From DATKNA01 sp963755755 (GTDB lineage Bacteria > Actinomycetota > Actinomycetes > Actinomycetales > Kineosporiaceae), in contig CAVWLJ010000019.1 of the NCBI GenBank assembly GCA_963755755.1, positions 76,888-140,887 of the forward strand: a stretch of 64,000 nucleotides of DNA, written 5' to 3'. Positions 1 to 9,138 of this stretch are shown here, in pieces. Position 1 is the stretch's first letter. Every line of letters begins with the position of its first letter. The position numbers and the translations under genes were made by a program. A model generated the notes under the pieces. It saw nothing but the letters and a program-made list of their open reading frames with translations, searched no databases and was not told the origin of the DNA.

Positions 1-1
1 C

Positions 2-1045
2 CGCCGGCGCGTCCCCCAGCTGGCCCAGCCGCTCGCCGTCGCGCTCGGGCTGTTCCTCGCCACCGTGTTCTCCATGCTCGTCGGTGAGCTCCTGCCGCAG
101 AACCTCGGCATCTCCGCGCCGCTGCCGACCGCCAAGGTCGTGACGGGTCCGCTGCGCGCCTTCACCCGCGCCGTCCGGCCCCTGATCGTCCTGCTCAACG
201 GCAGTGCCAACCGGGTGCTGCGGGCCGTCGGCGTCGAGCCGCAGGAGGAGCTCTCCAGCGCCCGCACGCCGGAGGAGCTGGCGGCGCTCGTGCGGCGCTC
301 GGCCGAGGTCGGCACGCTCGACGAGACCACCGCCGAGATCATCACCCGATCGCTCGACTTCGGTGAGCGCACCGCGGCCGACGTCATGACCCCGCGGGTG
401 CGCACCCAGGTGGTGCGCCGCGGGGAGAGCGCCGCCGACGTCGTGGTCCGCGCCCGCCGCACCGGCTTCAGCCGGTTCCCGGTGGTCGAGGAGGACGTCG
501 ACGACGTGGTCGGCGTCGTGCACCTCAAGGCCGCGATCGGCGTCCCGCGGGGACGGCGGGACGCGGTGCCCGTCGAGGCGCTCATGGCCGACGCGGTCCG
601 GGTCCCCGAGACCGTCCGCCTCGACCCGCTGCTGGTCGCGCTGCGGCAGCAGGGCCTGCAGATGGCGGTCGTCGTCGACGAGTACGGCGGGACCGCGGGC
701 GTCGTCACGCTCGAGGACGTCGTCGAGGAGATCGTCGGCGAGGTCTCCGACGAGCACGACCGGACCCGCAGCGGCGTGGTGCGGCTGCGCGACGGCACCT
801 ACGTCGTCCCGGGCCTGATGCGGCCGGACGAGGTGCGTGCCCGCGCCGACCTCGCCGTGCCGGACGGACCCGCGTTCGAGACCGTCGGCGGCTACGTCAT
901 GGCGGTGCTCGGGCGGGTGCCGAAGGTCGGCGACGAGGTGCCGATCCGTGGTGCGGTGCTGCGCGTGGAGCGGATGGACGGCCGGCGGGTCGAGCGGCTG
1001 CGTGCCCTGCCGCGGCCGGAGTCGGTGCAGGAGGAGAAGCCGTGA
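2..1045 (+). CDS. CNNM/CBS-domain membrane protein (HlyC/CorC family), 5' partial
   Basis: The reading frame is open to the left edge, so the N-terminus lies outside the window; position 2 is the first complete codon. The visible part has the end of a CNNM (DUF21) membrane domain with the motif ELLPQNL, then a CBS pair (motifs DVMTPR, TGFSRFPVVE and VVDEYGGTAGVVTLEDVVEE) and a C-terminal CorC_HlyC domain ending near ERMDGRRVERL. The family (UPF0053, hemolysin-like) is linked to Mg/Co or other divalent cation efflux and sits in the cytoplasmic membrane. Its stop overlaps the GTG of the next gene (GTGA), so the two paralogues are translationally coupled. This tandem CNNM pair is common in actinobacteria. 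The family call is firm; the transported ion cannot be read from the sequence. Confidence 0.93.
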   Translation, partial: RRRVPQLAQPLAVALGLFLATVFSMLVGELLPQNLGISAPLPTAKVVTGPLRAFTRAVRPLIVLLNGSANRVLRAVGVEPQEELSSARTPEELAALVRRSAEVGTLDETTAEIITRSLDFGERTAADVMTPRVRTQVVRRGESAADVVVRARRTGFSRFPVVEEDVDDVVGVVHLKAAIGVPRGRRDAVPVEALMADAVRVPETVRLDPLLVALRQQGLQMAVVVDEYGGTAGVVTLEDVVEEIVGEVSDEHDRTRSGVVRLRDGTYVVPGLMRPDEVRARADLAVPDGPAFETVGGYVMAVLGRVPKVGDEVPIRGAVLRVERMDGRRVERLRALPRPESVQEEKP

Positions 1046-2151
1046 GCGGCGGCGCCCTCCTGCTGGCGGTGGCGCTGCTGCTGCTCAACGCGTTCTTCGT
1101 CGGCGCCGAGTTCGCCGTCATCTCCGCGCGTCGCAGCCAGATCGAGCCGCTTGCCGCCGAGGGCAGGCGGTCGGCGCGGACCACGCTGTGGGCGCTGGAG
1201 CACCTCTCCCTCATGCTCGCCTGCGCCCAGCTCGGCATCACGGTGGCCTCCCTCGGCCTCGGCGCCGTCGCCGAGCCGGCGGTCGCGCACCTGCTCGAGG
1301 TGCCGTTCGCGGCCGCCGGGCTGCCTGAGGAGTTCGTGCACCCGGCCTCCTTCGTGGTGGCGCTCGCCCTCGTCGTCTACCTGCACGTCACGCTCGGCGA
1401 GGTGGTGCCGAAGAACCTCGCCATCGCCGGGCCCGAGCGCGCGGCGCTCGTGCTGGCGCCGGTGTTGGTCGCCGTCGCACGTGTGGTCCGCCCGCTCGTC
1501 GTGGTCCTGGACGCCGCCGCCCGGCTGCTGCTGCGGCTGCTGCGGGTGGAGCCGAAGGAGGAACTGGCGTCCGCGTTCACGGCCGAGGAGGTGCACTCGA
1601 TCGTCACCGAGTCGCGCCGCGAGGGCCTGCTCGACGAGGAGGAGCACGGACTGCTGACCGGCGCGCTGGAGCTGGCGGCGCGGCCCGTCGGCGAGGTCAT
1701 GGTGCCGGCCGAGCGGCTGGTCACGGTGCCCTCCACGGCCACCCCGGAGGAGGTGGAGCGGGTCGTCGCGCGCACCGGCTTCAGCCGCCTGCCCGTGCGG
1801 GCCGGGGGCGCCGGCGACATCGTCGGCTACCTGCACGTCAAGGACCTGCTCTACGCGGACGACGCCGCGTATGCCGAACCCGTGCCGGCCCGCCGGGTCC
1901 GGGCCCTGGTGACCGTGCCCGGGTCCGAGGACGTCGAGGAGGCGCTGGTGGCGATGCAGCGCGCCGGCAGCCACCTCGCGCGCGTCGTCGAGCCGGACGG
2001 CGGCACCATCGGCGTGCTCTTCCTCGAGGACGTGATCGAGGAACTCGTGGGCGAGGTCCGAGATGCCACGCAGCGGCCCACCCGGGCGTCGCGACCGGCG
2101 GCTCAACGTTCCCTTGACGGTGCGTTGACCCCGCCTCAACGTCGCGTCTGA
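1042..2151 (+). CDS. CNNM/CBS-domain membrane protein (HlyC/CorC family)
   Basis: A 369-residue paralogue of the preceding gene. An N-terminal CNNM domain has about four hydrophobic segments (residues about 1-165, with NAFFVGAEFAVISARR near the start and HVTLGEVVPKNLAI around residue 115). A CBS pair follows (GEVMVPAERL, TGFSRLPV, HVKDLL, GTIGVLFLEDVIEELVGEV). It ends with a short polar tail and lacks the C-terminal CorC_HlyC domain present in the upstream partner. The start is the GTG in the GTGA overlap with the upstream stop, so it is translated as an operon pair. Ion efflux is the family role; the specific substrate is unknown. Confidence 0.93.
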   Translation: MSGGALLLAVALLLLNAFFVGAEFAVISARRSQIEPLAAEGRRSARTTLWALEHLSLMLACAQLGITVASLGLGAVAEPAVAHLLEVPFAAAGLPEEFVHPASFVVALALVVYLHVTLGEVVPKNLAIAGPERAALVLAPVLVAVARVVRPLVVVLDAAARLLLRLLRVEPKEELASAFTAEEVHSIVTESRREGLLDEEEHGLLTGALELAARPVGEVMVPAERLVTVPSTATPEEVERVVARTGFSRLPVRAGGAGDIVGYLHVKDLLYADDAAYAEPVPARRVRALVTVPGSEDVEEALVAMQRAGSHLARVVEPDGGTIGVLFLEDVIEELVGEVRDATQRPTRASRPAAQRSLDGALTPPQRRV

Positions 2152-2227
2152 GCAGGATGTCCTCCGGTCCCCGACGGACGGGTCCGGAACACGCCTGAGG
2201 GTCCGGTGCGTGACACGCTCAGCGCTT

Positions 2228-2233
2228 TATAGT
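2228..2233 (+). promoter_or_regulatory. possible -10 element ahead of the M15 peptidase gene
   Basis: TATAGT stands out in a GC-rich 148-base gap, 67 bases before the chosen GTG at 2300. No convincing -35 lies at standard spacing (a GTGACA at 2210-2215 is too close), so this is only a candidate. Confidence 0.25.
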
Positions 2234-2299
2234 TCCGTGATCCGTACCGGGCGGGGGCCGCCCGAGTCCAGCCGTTCCCCGCCTCCGGGAGGTCAGTCC

Positions 2300-3707
2300 G
2301 TGCCGTCGCACCGCGCCGACACGCCAGCGGATGCACCCACGGTCCTGACGACCAGGCCGTCGACCCCACCTTCACTGCAACGGCGCCGGGACCTCCGGAC
2401 GCACGGCCGCACCGCCGCCAGCAGCACTCGCCCGCACGCGCCCTCCGCCGGTCTGGCCTGGCTGGACGCGCCCGAGCAGCCGCGCGCCGCCGCTTCGGCC
2501 ACGCCGCACGCCGGCGCGCGCGACGGCCGCCCCGCTCTCGCGCCGGGAGCTGCACCGGCGTGCCGCGCCCACCCCCTCCGCCGGGCCGTCGACCGCCGTC
2601 CTCGAGCGCGACGCGCCGAGCCTGTCGTCGTTCGGCGCGCTCGCGCTGGACCCGCTCTTCGTCACCGGTCCGGGCGCGCGCCGCACGGCCGAGCCGTCCG
2701 CCGATGCCGCCCCGTCGCCGGTCGGCCTGCTGCCCGAACCCCGCGCCCCGCGCACGCCGCCCGCCGGGCTCGGCCTGCCCGCCGTCCTCGACCTGCCCTG
2801 GCCCCTGGACGTGGCCCGCGAGCTGCCGGCCGTGGCCGAGCCGGACGCCCCGGCGTCCGACTCTTCCGTCGCTCCCGTCGCCGCCCCGCCGTCCGTCACC
2901 GGCCGGTCCCGGCGCACCGCAGGCGGGCCCCCCCGCTTCTCCCGGCGCGGCGTCAACCTGCCCCAGGCCGGCATCGCCGGAGCGCTCGGCCTGGCGACCA
3001 TCGCCGTACCGCTCACCGGTGCGTTCGCGGTCGCACCGCCGGCCAAGCGGGTCGCCAACGCCGTCTCGGCCGCGGCCCTCGCACCGCTGCCGCCGTTCCC
3101 CCTCGCCACCGCGCCGGCGCGCACCGCGCTCGACGACGTCCGGCTGCTCCCCGACGAGGAGCCGGACGCCTCGGTGCCGGCGCGGCTCGCGGCCCCGCGG
3201 GTGCTGCTCGTCGGGCGCGCCTCCCGGAGCAACGAGCGGGCAATCCTCCCGGGCTGCGACGGCCACGTCCCGGACGTGACGGGGGTCCGGAACGGCGAGC
3301 TGCCGGCCTCGATGCTGTGCACGCTGTGGGACCCCTCCCGGCAGCTGCGGTCCGACGCGGCGGTGGGGATCGCGAAGCTCAACCTGGCCTACCAGCAGCA
3401 CTTCGGGCACCCGATGTGCTTCAACGACGCCTACCGATCCCTCGCCCAGCAGTACCGGGTCAAGGCCGAGCGCGGGTCCTTCGCGGCGCGGCCGGGCACC
3501 AGTGAGCACGGCTGGGGTCTGGCCGTCGACCTCTGCGACGGCGTCGAGCAGGGCTCCTCGAGCGTGAGCTACCAGTGGATGCGGGCGAACGCGCCGCGCT
3601 ACGGCTGGGAGAACCCGACGTGGGCGCGGCCCGGCGGTGCCGGCCCCTACGAGCCCTGGCACTGGGAGTACCTGCCGGGTGAGAAGGGCCAGGCCTCGGC
3701 GTACTGA
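2300..3707 (+). CDS. D-alanyl-D-alanine carboxypeptidase-like M15B (VanY) peptidase, apparent frameshift
   Basis: The C-terminal half is a clear M15B zinc peptidase. It has SEHGWGLAVDL (His and Asp ligands) and, near the end, WHWEY (third His ligand), with CFNDAYRSLAQQ ahead of them. These enzymes trim the terminal D-Ala of peptidoglycan stem peptides. A single hydrophobic segment (about 2960-3040) anchors the catalytic domain outside the cell; the cytoplasmic part is long, Ala/Pro/Arg-rich and low complexity. The start is GTG 2300 because GGGAGGT (2287-2293) lies 6 bases before it. That frame runs to about 2500-2545, after which coding continues in the +1 frame (LSRRELHRRAAPTPSAG onward), implying one indel. 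Without the shift, the only start in the catalytic frame is GTG 2811. The family is certain; the 5' end is less so. Confidence 0.8.
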
Positions 3708-3719
3708 GACGCTCGTCCG

Positions 3720-4770
3720 GTGCCCCGTCACGCGTTGCTCGTCCTGCCCTCGGCCAACCGGGTCTACCGGGCCTCGGCGCCGGCGCTGGCGGTCGCGGAA
3801 CTGCGCGTGCTCGGCGATGCCGTGCTCGGGGGACGGCTGCGCGACGTCGGCTGGGAGCAGATCTCCGGCGTCCCGTACCTGACGTTCACCGTGCCGGACG
3901 ACGCTGCGCTCACGGCCCGCCGAGCTCGCGGTGCTCGGCCACCTGTCCGTGTTCTACGCGCTGTTCACCGTCGACGCCGCGGGCCCCCTGCTCCGGCCGG
4001 TCGCCGTTCCGCCGGCGGACCGGCTCGACGACGACCTCGTCACGATCCCCAAGTACGTCGGGAAGACCAACGAGCAGTTCACCCGGCTCCTGCTGACCGC
4101 GACGGTGGCGTCCTCGGCCGCCGCCGGGCGGCTGGCCACCGGCGGGCTCGCCGTGCTCGACCCGCTGTGCGGCCGGGGCACGACCCTCAACCAGGCCCTG
4201 CTCGCCGGGCACTCCGCCGCCGGTGTCGACGTGGACGGCAAGCACGTCGAGGCGTACGCGACCTACCTGCGCACCTGGTTGGAGCGCAAGCGGCTCAAGC
4301 ACCGGGCGACCTTCGCGCCGGTCCGCCGGTCCGGCGCCACCCTCGGCCGCCGCTTCGTCGCCGAGTTCGGGGCGACCAAGCAGGCGTTCGCCGCCGGCGA
4401 CCTCCAGCGCGTCGAGGTCGTCCACGCCGACACGCTCCGCGCCGCCGACTTCTTCCGCCCCGGGTCGTTCGACGTCGTGGTCACCGACGCGCCCTACGGC
4501 GTCCAGCACGCGAGCCGGCGCGGCCCGGGACCTGCCCGCAGCCCGCTCGCCCTGCTCGAGGAGGCCCTGCCCGTCTGGCGGCCGCTCGTCCGCCCCGGCG
4601 GAGCCGTGGGCATCGCGTGGAACACGCTCGTCGCGCCCCGGGCCGAGCTCGTCGCGCTGCTCGCCGCCGCCGGTCTGCAGCCGCTGGACGAGGGCCCGTA
4701 CCGCGACCTGGAGCACCGGGTCGACCAGGGGATCGTGCGGGACGTCGTCATCGGCCGGGTGCCGGCGTGA
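3720..4770 (+). CDS. TRM11-like SAM-dependent (RNA) methyltransferase, apparent frameshift
   Basis: The SAM-binding motif DPLCGRGTTLNQALLAGH is followed by the catalytic-type motif VVVTDAPYGVQH. The usual order is DPPYG or DLPYG, so the Ala is a minor variant. This is the fold of TRM11-like N2-guanine tRNA methyltransferases; substrate RNA is the family expectation, not shown here. The first about 65 residues (VPRHALLVLPSANRVY onward) are in the frame of GTG 3720 and the rest in the next frame. The switch lies at about 3918-3922, inside GCCCGCCGAG, where one missing C would restore LTARPAELAVLGHLSVFYALF. A homopolymer base-calling loss is the simplest explanation. The gene starts 12 bases after the M15 gene on the same strand. 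Confidence 0.8.
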
Positions 4771-4821
4771 GCGGGACCGCGCGGACTTGAGATTCGCCTC
4801 GGGCCGTCGTTGCATGGCCCG

Positions 4822-5457
4822 GTGACGCTCCGCCTCGCCGTGCTGGGGGACTCCGTGGCCTACGGCATCGGCGCCGCACGCGGTTCCGAGACGCCGGCGC
4901 AGCGCCTCGTCGCCGCGCTCGCGGCCGCGGAGATCGACGCCGAGCCGCGCGTCTTCGCCGTCCCCGGGGCGGTCAGCGCCGACCTGTCCGCCCAGGTCGA
5001 CCGGGCCCGCGCCTGGCACCCGGACGTCGCGGTGATCGTGATCGGCGCGAACGACCTCACGCGGCTGGTGCCGCCGGAGCGGGCGGCGGCCTCGCTCGCC
5101 TCGGCGGTCCGCGGCCTGGCCTCGGCCGGCGTCCGGGTCGTCGTCGCGCCCGCACCGGACCTCAGCGTCGTCCCGCACGTGCCGCCGGCCTTCCGCGGGA
5201 TCGTGCGCCTGGGCAGTGACGCCCTGCGGCGCGCCCAGATCCGCGCGGCGGCGCAGCAGGACGCGCTGGTGGCGGACACCGAGGGCGAGACCTCCTCGGC
5301 GTTCGCCCGCGACCCCGCCCTCTTCTCGGCGGACAAGTTCCACCCCTCCGGAGCCGGGTACGCGGTCATCGCCGGCGTCCTGGCGCCGCTCGTCGTCCGG
5401 GCCGCTCGTGAGGTGCCGCGCCGGGCCGGGGGCGATCGGGACGCCGAGGCCGGTTAG
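4822..5457 (+). CDS. SGNH/GDSL-family lipase-esterase
   Basis: All SGNH blocks are present: VLGDSVAYGIG (block I, nucleophile Ser), IVIGANDL (block III, Asn) and DKFHPSGAGY (block V, Asp and His). At about 211 residues it has the usual size of a cytosolic or secreted SGNH hydrolase; no signal peptide is visible. I chose GTG 4822, directly before the first conserved block; a TTG at 4810 would add four residues. The gene sits between the methyltransferase and a TetR regulator on the same strand. The ester substrate is unknown. Confidence 0.85.
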   Translation: MTLRLAVLGDSVAYGIGAARGSETPAQRLVAALAAAEIDAEPRVFAVPGAVSADLSAQVDRARAWHPDVAVIVIGANDLTRLVPPERAAASLASAVRGLASAGVRVVVAPAPDLSVVPHVPPAFRGIVRLGSDALRRAQIRAAAQQDALVADTEGETSSAFARDPALFSADKFHPSGAGYAVIAGVLAPLVVRAAREVPRRAGGDRDAEAG

Positions 5458-5485
5458 CCCGTCGTCGGCGGCCCCGCGTGGTGCA

Positions 5486-6160
5486 ATGGGCGGCGTGGAG
5501 GATCCGGTCCGGCGCCGGCTCAGCGTCGACGAGCGCCGCGCCCTGCTGCTGGAGCTGGGCCTGCGCCTGTTCGGGGACCGGGGGCTCGACGAGGTCTCGG
5601 TGGAGGACATCGCCCGCGAGGCGGGTGTCAGCGCCGGGCTGCTGTACCACTACTTCGGCAGCAAGCGGGAGTTCCACCACGCGGTGACCGCGCACGCCAT
5701 GGACCGCCTGCAGGCGGTGACCATGCCCGACACCTCGCTCTCGCCGGGCGACCAGCTGGTGAGCAGCCTCGCCGCCTACCTGGAGTACCTGCGGTCGGAC
5801 TCGCGGGGCTGGGCCTGGCTGCTGCGCGGCGGCGCCGGCGACGGCCAGCTGGCGGCGATCGCCGAGCGGTACCGGCAGGTCGTGGTCGAGAACGTCTTCG
5901 CCGGTCTGCCGCCGGGCTCGGACACGCCGATGACACGCCTGGCGGTCCGCGGCTGGATCGGCTCCAACACCGAGATCTCGCTGCACTGGTTGCCGGCGGG
6001 GGAGCCGGAGCTCGGCACCGTCGTCCGGCTCATGGTCGCGGTCTTCCTGGCCGCGCTCGAGGCCGCCGATCTGGATCCGGTGACCGTGCACCTGCTGCGC
6101 GCGGACGTGGACGCCGCCCTCGAACGACGGCTCGGCGTCGCCGCCGTCCGCCCGCTCTGA
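5486..6160 (+). CDS. TetR/AcrR-family transcriptional regulator
   Basis: A 224-residue protein. The N-terminal helix-turn-helix is textbook TetR: LELGLRLFGDRGLDEVSVED then REAGVSAGLLYHYFGSKREF (residues about 18-60). The C-terminal ligand domain (about 80-215) is unassigned. ATG 5486 is preferred; GTG 5495 would remove three residues. It may regulate the upstream esterase or the glycosyltransferase that begins 92 bases downstream, but I see no obvious palindrome beside it. Confidence 0.9.
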   Translation: MGGVEDPVRRRLSVDERRALLLELGLRLFGDRGLDEVSVEDIAREAGVSAGLLYHYFGSKREFHHAVTAHAMDRLQAVTMPDTSLSPGDQLVSSLAAYLEYLRSDSRGWAWLLRGGAGDGQLAAIAERYRQVVVENVFAGLPPGSDTPMTRLAVRGWIGSNTEISLHWLPAGEPELGTVVRLMVAVFLAALEAADLDPVTVHLLRADVDAALERRLGVAAVRPL

Positions 6161-6252
6161 GCGGGCGCTCCGGTGGTCCGCACGGGGGACACGAGCAGGT
6201 GCGCGCCAGGGCTGTGGGCGCGGGTCGGCAAACCGCCTCATAGAGTGCGGGC

Positions 6253-9138
6253 ATGGTCCACACCGCCCTGACGTCCGGCTCCCCGCCCGCTCCGAGCGCC
6301 GGGCCCGTCGCCGGGACGGGCCCGGACGTCGACCAGGCCGCTCCCGACGTGAGCGTCGTCGTGCCCGTGTTCGACGACCCGCTCGTCGAGCAGGCGATCG
6401 CGTCCGCGCTGCACCAGACCCTGCGCACCGTCGAGGTGGTCGTGGTCGACCACGGCTCCACCGACGGCACCGGAGCGCTGGTCGACCGGATCGCCGCACG
6501 CGACTCCCGGGTGCGCGCCTTCCACCTCCCGGACAACGAGGGCGGCCCCGGGCGGCCGCTCAACGTCGGGCTCGCCGCCGCCAGCGGCCGATACGTGACG
6601 ATCCTCGGCAGCGACGACGAGCTGGAGCGGGATGCCTGCCGGACCCTGCTCGCCGCGGCGGAGGTGGACGGGGCGGACGTCGTCACGAGCCTGACCCGCC
6701 GGATCCACGTGCACGAGGGGAACCGGGTGCAGCCGTGGTACCCGGTCCTCTACGGACGACGGCGCACCCTGGAGGGGATCCGGGCGGACCTGGAGCAGAT
6801 CTGGGACCAGATCCCGGTCGGGAAGCTCTACCGCACCTCCTGGATGCGCGAGAACGAGGTGAGCTTCCCCGAGGACGTCGTCTACGAGGACCAGCTCTTC
6901 ATGATGCGGGCGTACCTGCGCGCCGCCCGGATCTCCGTGGTGCCCGTGCCGACCTACCTCTGGATGGTCAGGTCGAAGGCGGCGCGGCGGTCGATCACCC
7001 ACAGTCGTTCCGACATCCGCAACCTGCTCGACCGGATCGCGGTGAACGAGCGGATCGACGCGCTCCTGGCCGAGGAGGGCGCCGGCGACATCAAGCCGTG
7101 GAAGGACCGCAAGTTCCTGCGCCACGACCTGAAGATGTACCTGCAGGAGCTCTGGCAGCGTGACGACGCCTACCGGCGGGCCTTCGGGGACGTCGCCGGG
7201 CGCTACCTGCGGACCGTGCCGGACGACGTGCTCGCCGGTGAGACGACCCCGTTGCGCGTCGCGCTGTGGCTGCTGCGCGGGGGCGACGTCGACGGCGCCG
7301 TCTCCGCCTACGGCTACGTGCAGGGCCGGGGCCGGGTGGCCACCGAACTCGTCCGCGACGACGGGCGGGTGTACTGGACCTCCCGGCACCTCGACACCGA
7401 GGAGGGCCGGCGTTGGCTCGACGTGACGGACCTGGGCCTGGACCGGATCGCGCCGGCGGTGATGCACCTGTTCAACCAGATGACCTTCACGCAGGCGGAG
7501 GGCGGGCTGCTCGAGGTCTCCGGCACCGTGCTCAACCAGTTCGGCGTGATCCCCGAGTCGGCCGACGTCCGGCTGCACGTCGTCGTGAAGGCCCGCAGGG
7601 GAGGGCGGCAGGTCCGGTTCCGGGCCACGGACGTCGTCCGCGAGGGATCCACGATCAGGTTCCGCGCGTCGTTGGACCTCGGCACCCGGCTCGAGCTGGG
7701 CCTGCGGCGTTCGCAGATCTTCGACGTCTACCTGGAGTCGGCGTGGGACGGGCAGGTGAACCTGACGAGGACCACTGCCACCGCCGGAGGCTGGCCCGGC
7801 ATCACCGTCACGGTGGCCTCGCGGCGCCGGGTGCTGGTCGGGGACACCCTGGTTCCCTACGCCACCCGCGCCGGCAACCTGTCGTTCCAGCTGACGCCCA
7901 GCAGCGTGACCTCGGCGCGGATCGGCGCCCTCGCCGCCGGCGTCGCCCGGTCGGCGCCGGTGCGCGCGGTCAGGAGCACCTACCGGACGACGCTGCGGCC
8001 GCGAGCCAAGATCGCCTACTACGAGGCCTGCACGCGGCTGCCCGTCCAGCGCTCCACGGTGCTCTTCGAGGCGTTCGAGGGGCGTCAGTACTCCGACAGC
8101 CCTCGCGCGGTGTACGAGGCGCTGCGGCGGATGCACCCGGAGCTGGACCTCGTCTGGAGCTACTCCGGCCGGCGTGGGCCCTCCGGGTTCCCGAAGGACG
8201 CGACGCTGGTCCAGCGCGGGAGCATGGCGTACTACAAGACGCTGGCGACGGCGGGCTACTGGGTGGACAACTACGGCCTGCCCAGGAGCTGCCCGCCCCG
8301 GCCGGAGACGACCTACGTGCAGACCTGGCACGGCACGCCGCTGAAGACACTCTTCTTCGACACCGGGCGGGTCCGGAACCTCCCGCAGGAGGAGCAGGAC
8401 GCCTGGCAGGAGTTCCTCGACCGCTGGGACTACGTGGTCATCCCGAACGACTACTACGCGAGCACCTTCCTGCGCTCCAGCAACAGCCGGGCGGTCCCGA
8501 TCCGGGCCGGCCTGCCGCGCAACGACGTGCTCGTCACCGGCAACGACGCCGAGACCATCGCCCGCCTCAAGCGGCAGCTCGGGCTGCCCACCGACCGGCG
8601 GATCGTCCTGTACGCGCCGACCTACCGGCCCGCCCCGCTCGCCCCCGAGTTCCGCTACCCCGACCTCACGGAGCTCGCAGCCGCTCTGGGGGAGGACCAC
8701 GTCCTGCTCATCCGCCAGCATTACTACCGCCGGGCGTTCAAGGTCCCGCCGTCGCTGGCGTGGTTCGCGCGCGACGTGTCCGCCCTGGACGAGATGTCGC
8801 AGCTGCTGCTCGTCAGCGACGTGCTCCTCACCGACTACTCCTCCGTCGCCTTCGACTACGCCTTCCTGCGGCGGCCGATGGTGTTCCACGTCCCCGACCT
8901 CGAGCAGTACACGCACGTAACGCCTGGGACATACGTCGACCTCAGAGAGATCGCACCCGGACCCCTCACCAGCACCACCGAGGAGGTCGTCGAGGCGATC
9001 CGCGCCACCCGGACCTGCCCGGACGCGTACGAGAAGCAGTACGAGGCGTTCTTCCAGCGCTTCTGCGCGGCGGAGAACGGCCGCGCGGCCGAGCGGGTGG
9101 TCGAGGCGGTCTGGGGGCCGGGCCCGGCTCAGGCCTGA
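6253..9138 (+). CDS. bifunctional GT2 glycosyltransferase / CDP-glycerol glycerophosphotransferase (TagF-like)
   Basis: A 961-residue two-enzyme fusion. Residues about 35-260 are a GT-A family 2 glycosyltransferase (DVSVVVPVFDDPLVEQAI, VVDHGSTDGTG, GGPGRPLNVGL, metal-binding GSDDE). A middle beta-rich linker follows (about 400-560). Residues about 600-955 are a TagF/TagB-type polyol-phosphate polymerase with YVQTWHGTPLKTLF, IVLYAPTYRPA, LLIRQHYYRR and LLTDYSSVAFDYAFL. TagF enzymes move glycerol-phosphate units from CDP-glycerol to a lipid-linked teichoic acid primer on the cytoplasmic face. The fusion suggests a polymer with alternating sugar and polyol phosphate, or primer and elongation by one protein. 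It converges with the phosphodiesterase gene, overlapping it by 10 bases. Confidence 0.92.
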   Translation: MVHTALTSGSPPAPSAGPVAGTGPDVDQAAPDVSVVVPVFDDPLVEQAIASALHQTLRTVEVVVVDHGSTDGTGALVDRIAARDSRVRAFHLPDNEGGPGRPLNVGLAAASGRYVTILGSDDELERDACRTLLAAAEVDGADVVTSLTRRIHVHEGNRVQPWYPVLYGRRRTLEGIRADLEQIWDQIPVGKLYRTSWMRENEVSFPEDVVYEDQLFMMRAYLRAARISVVPVPTYLWMVRSKAARRSITHSRSDIRNLLDRIAVNERIDALLAEEGAGDIKPWKDRKFLRHDLKMYLQELWQRDDAYRRAFGDVAGRYLRTVPDDVLAGETTPLRVALWLLRGGDVDGAVSAYGYVQGRGRVATELVRDDGRVYWTSRHLDTEEGRRWLDVTDLGLDRIAPAVMHLFNQMTFTQAEGGLLEVSGTVLNQFGVIPESADVRLHVVVKARRGGRQVRFRATDVVREGSTIRFRASLDLGTRLELGLRRSQIFDVYLESAWDGQVNLTRTTATAGGWPGITVTVASRRRVLVGDTLVPYATRAGNLSFQLTPSSVTSARIGALAAGVARSAPVRAVRSTYRTTLRPRAKIAYYEACTRLPVQRSTVLFEAFEGRQYSDSPRAVYEALRRMHPELDLVWSYSGRRGPSGFPKDATLVQRGSMAYYKTLATAGYWVDNYGLPRSCPPRPETTYVQTWHGTPLKTLFFDTGRVRNLPQEEQDAWQEFLDRWDYVVIPNDYYASTFLRSSNSRAVPIRAGLPRNDVLVTGNDAETIARLKRQLGLPTDRRIVLYAPTYRPAPLAPEFRYPDLTELAAALGEDHVLLIRQHYYRRAFKVPPSLAWFARDVSALDEMSQLLLVSDVLLTDYSSVAFDYAFLRRPMVFHVPDLEQYTHVTPGTYVDLREIAPGPLTSTTEEVVEAIRATRTCPDAYEKQYEAFFQRFCAAENGRAAERVVEAVWGPGPAQA

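Noticed and set aside
892..2139. Long open frame antisense to the second CNNM gene
   Set aside because: His/Arg/Gly-rich low-complexity translation with no family pattern; a shadow produced by high GC third positions of the real gene. The same holds for antisense frames at 3910-5610, 6238-9234, 13371-15377 and 38993-40537.
2152..2299. c-di-AMP (ydaO-type) riboswitch before the cell-wall peptidase
   Set aside because: Such elements often precede actinobacterial wall hydrolases, but I find none of the conserved blocks (such as a GGGTGAATCC-like segment) here.
3900..3935. Programmed ribosomal frameshifting in the TRM11-like gene and others
   Set aside because: No slippery heptamer or downstream pseudoknot; shifts occur in unrelated genes at C/G runs, so indel errors are simpler.
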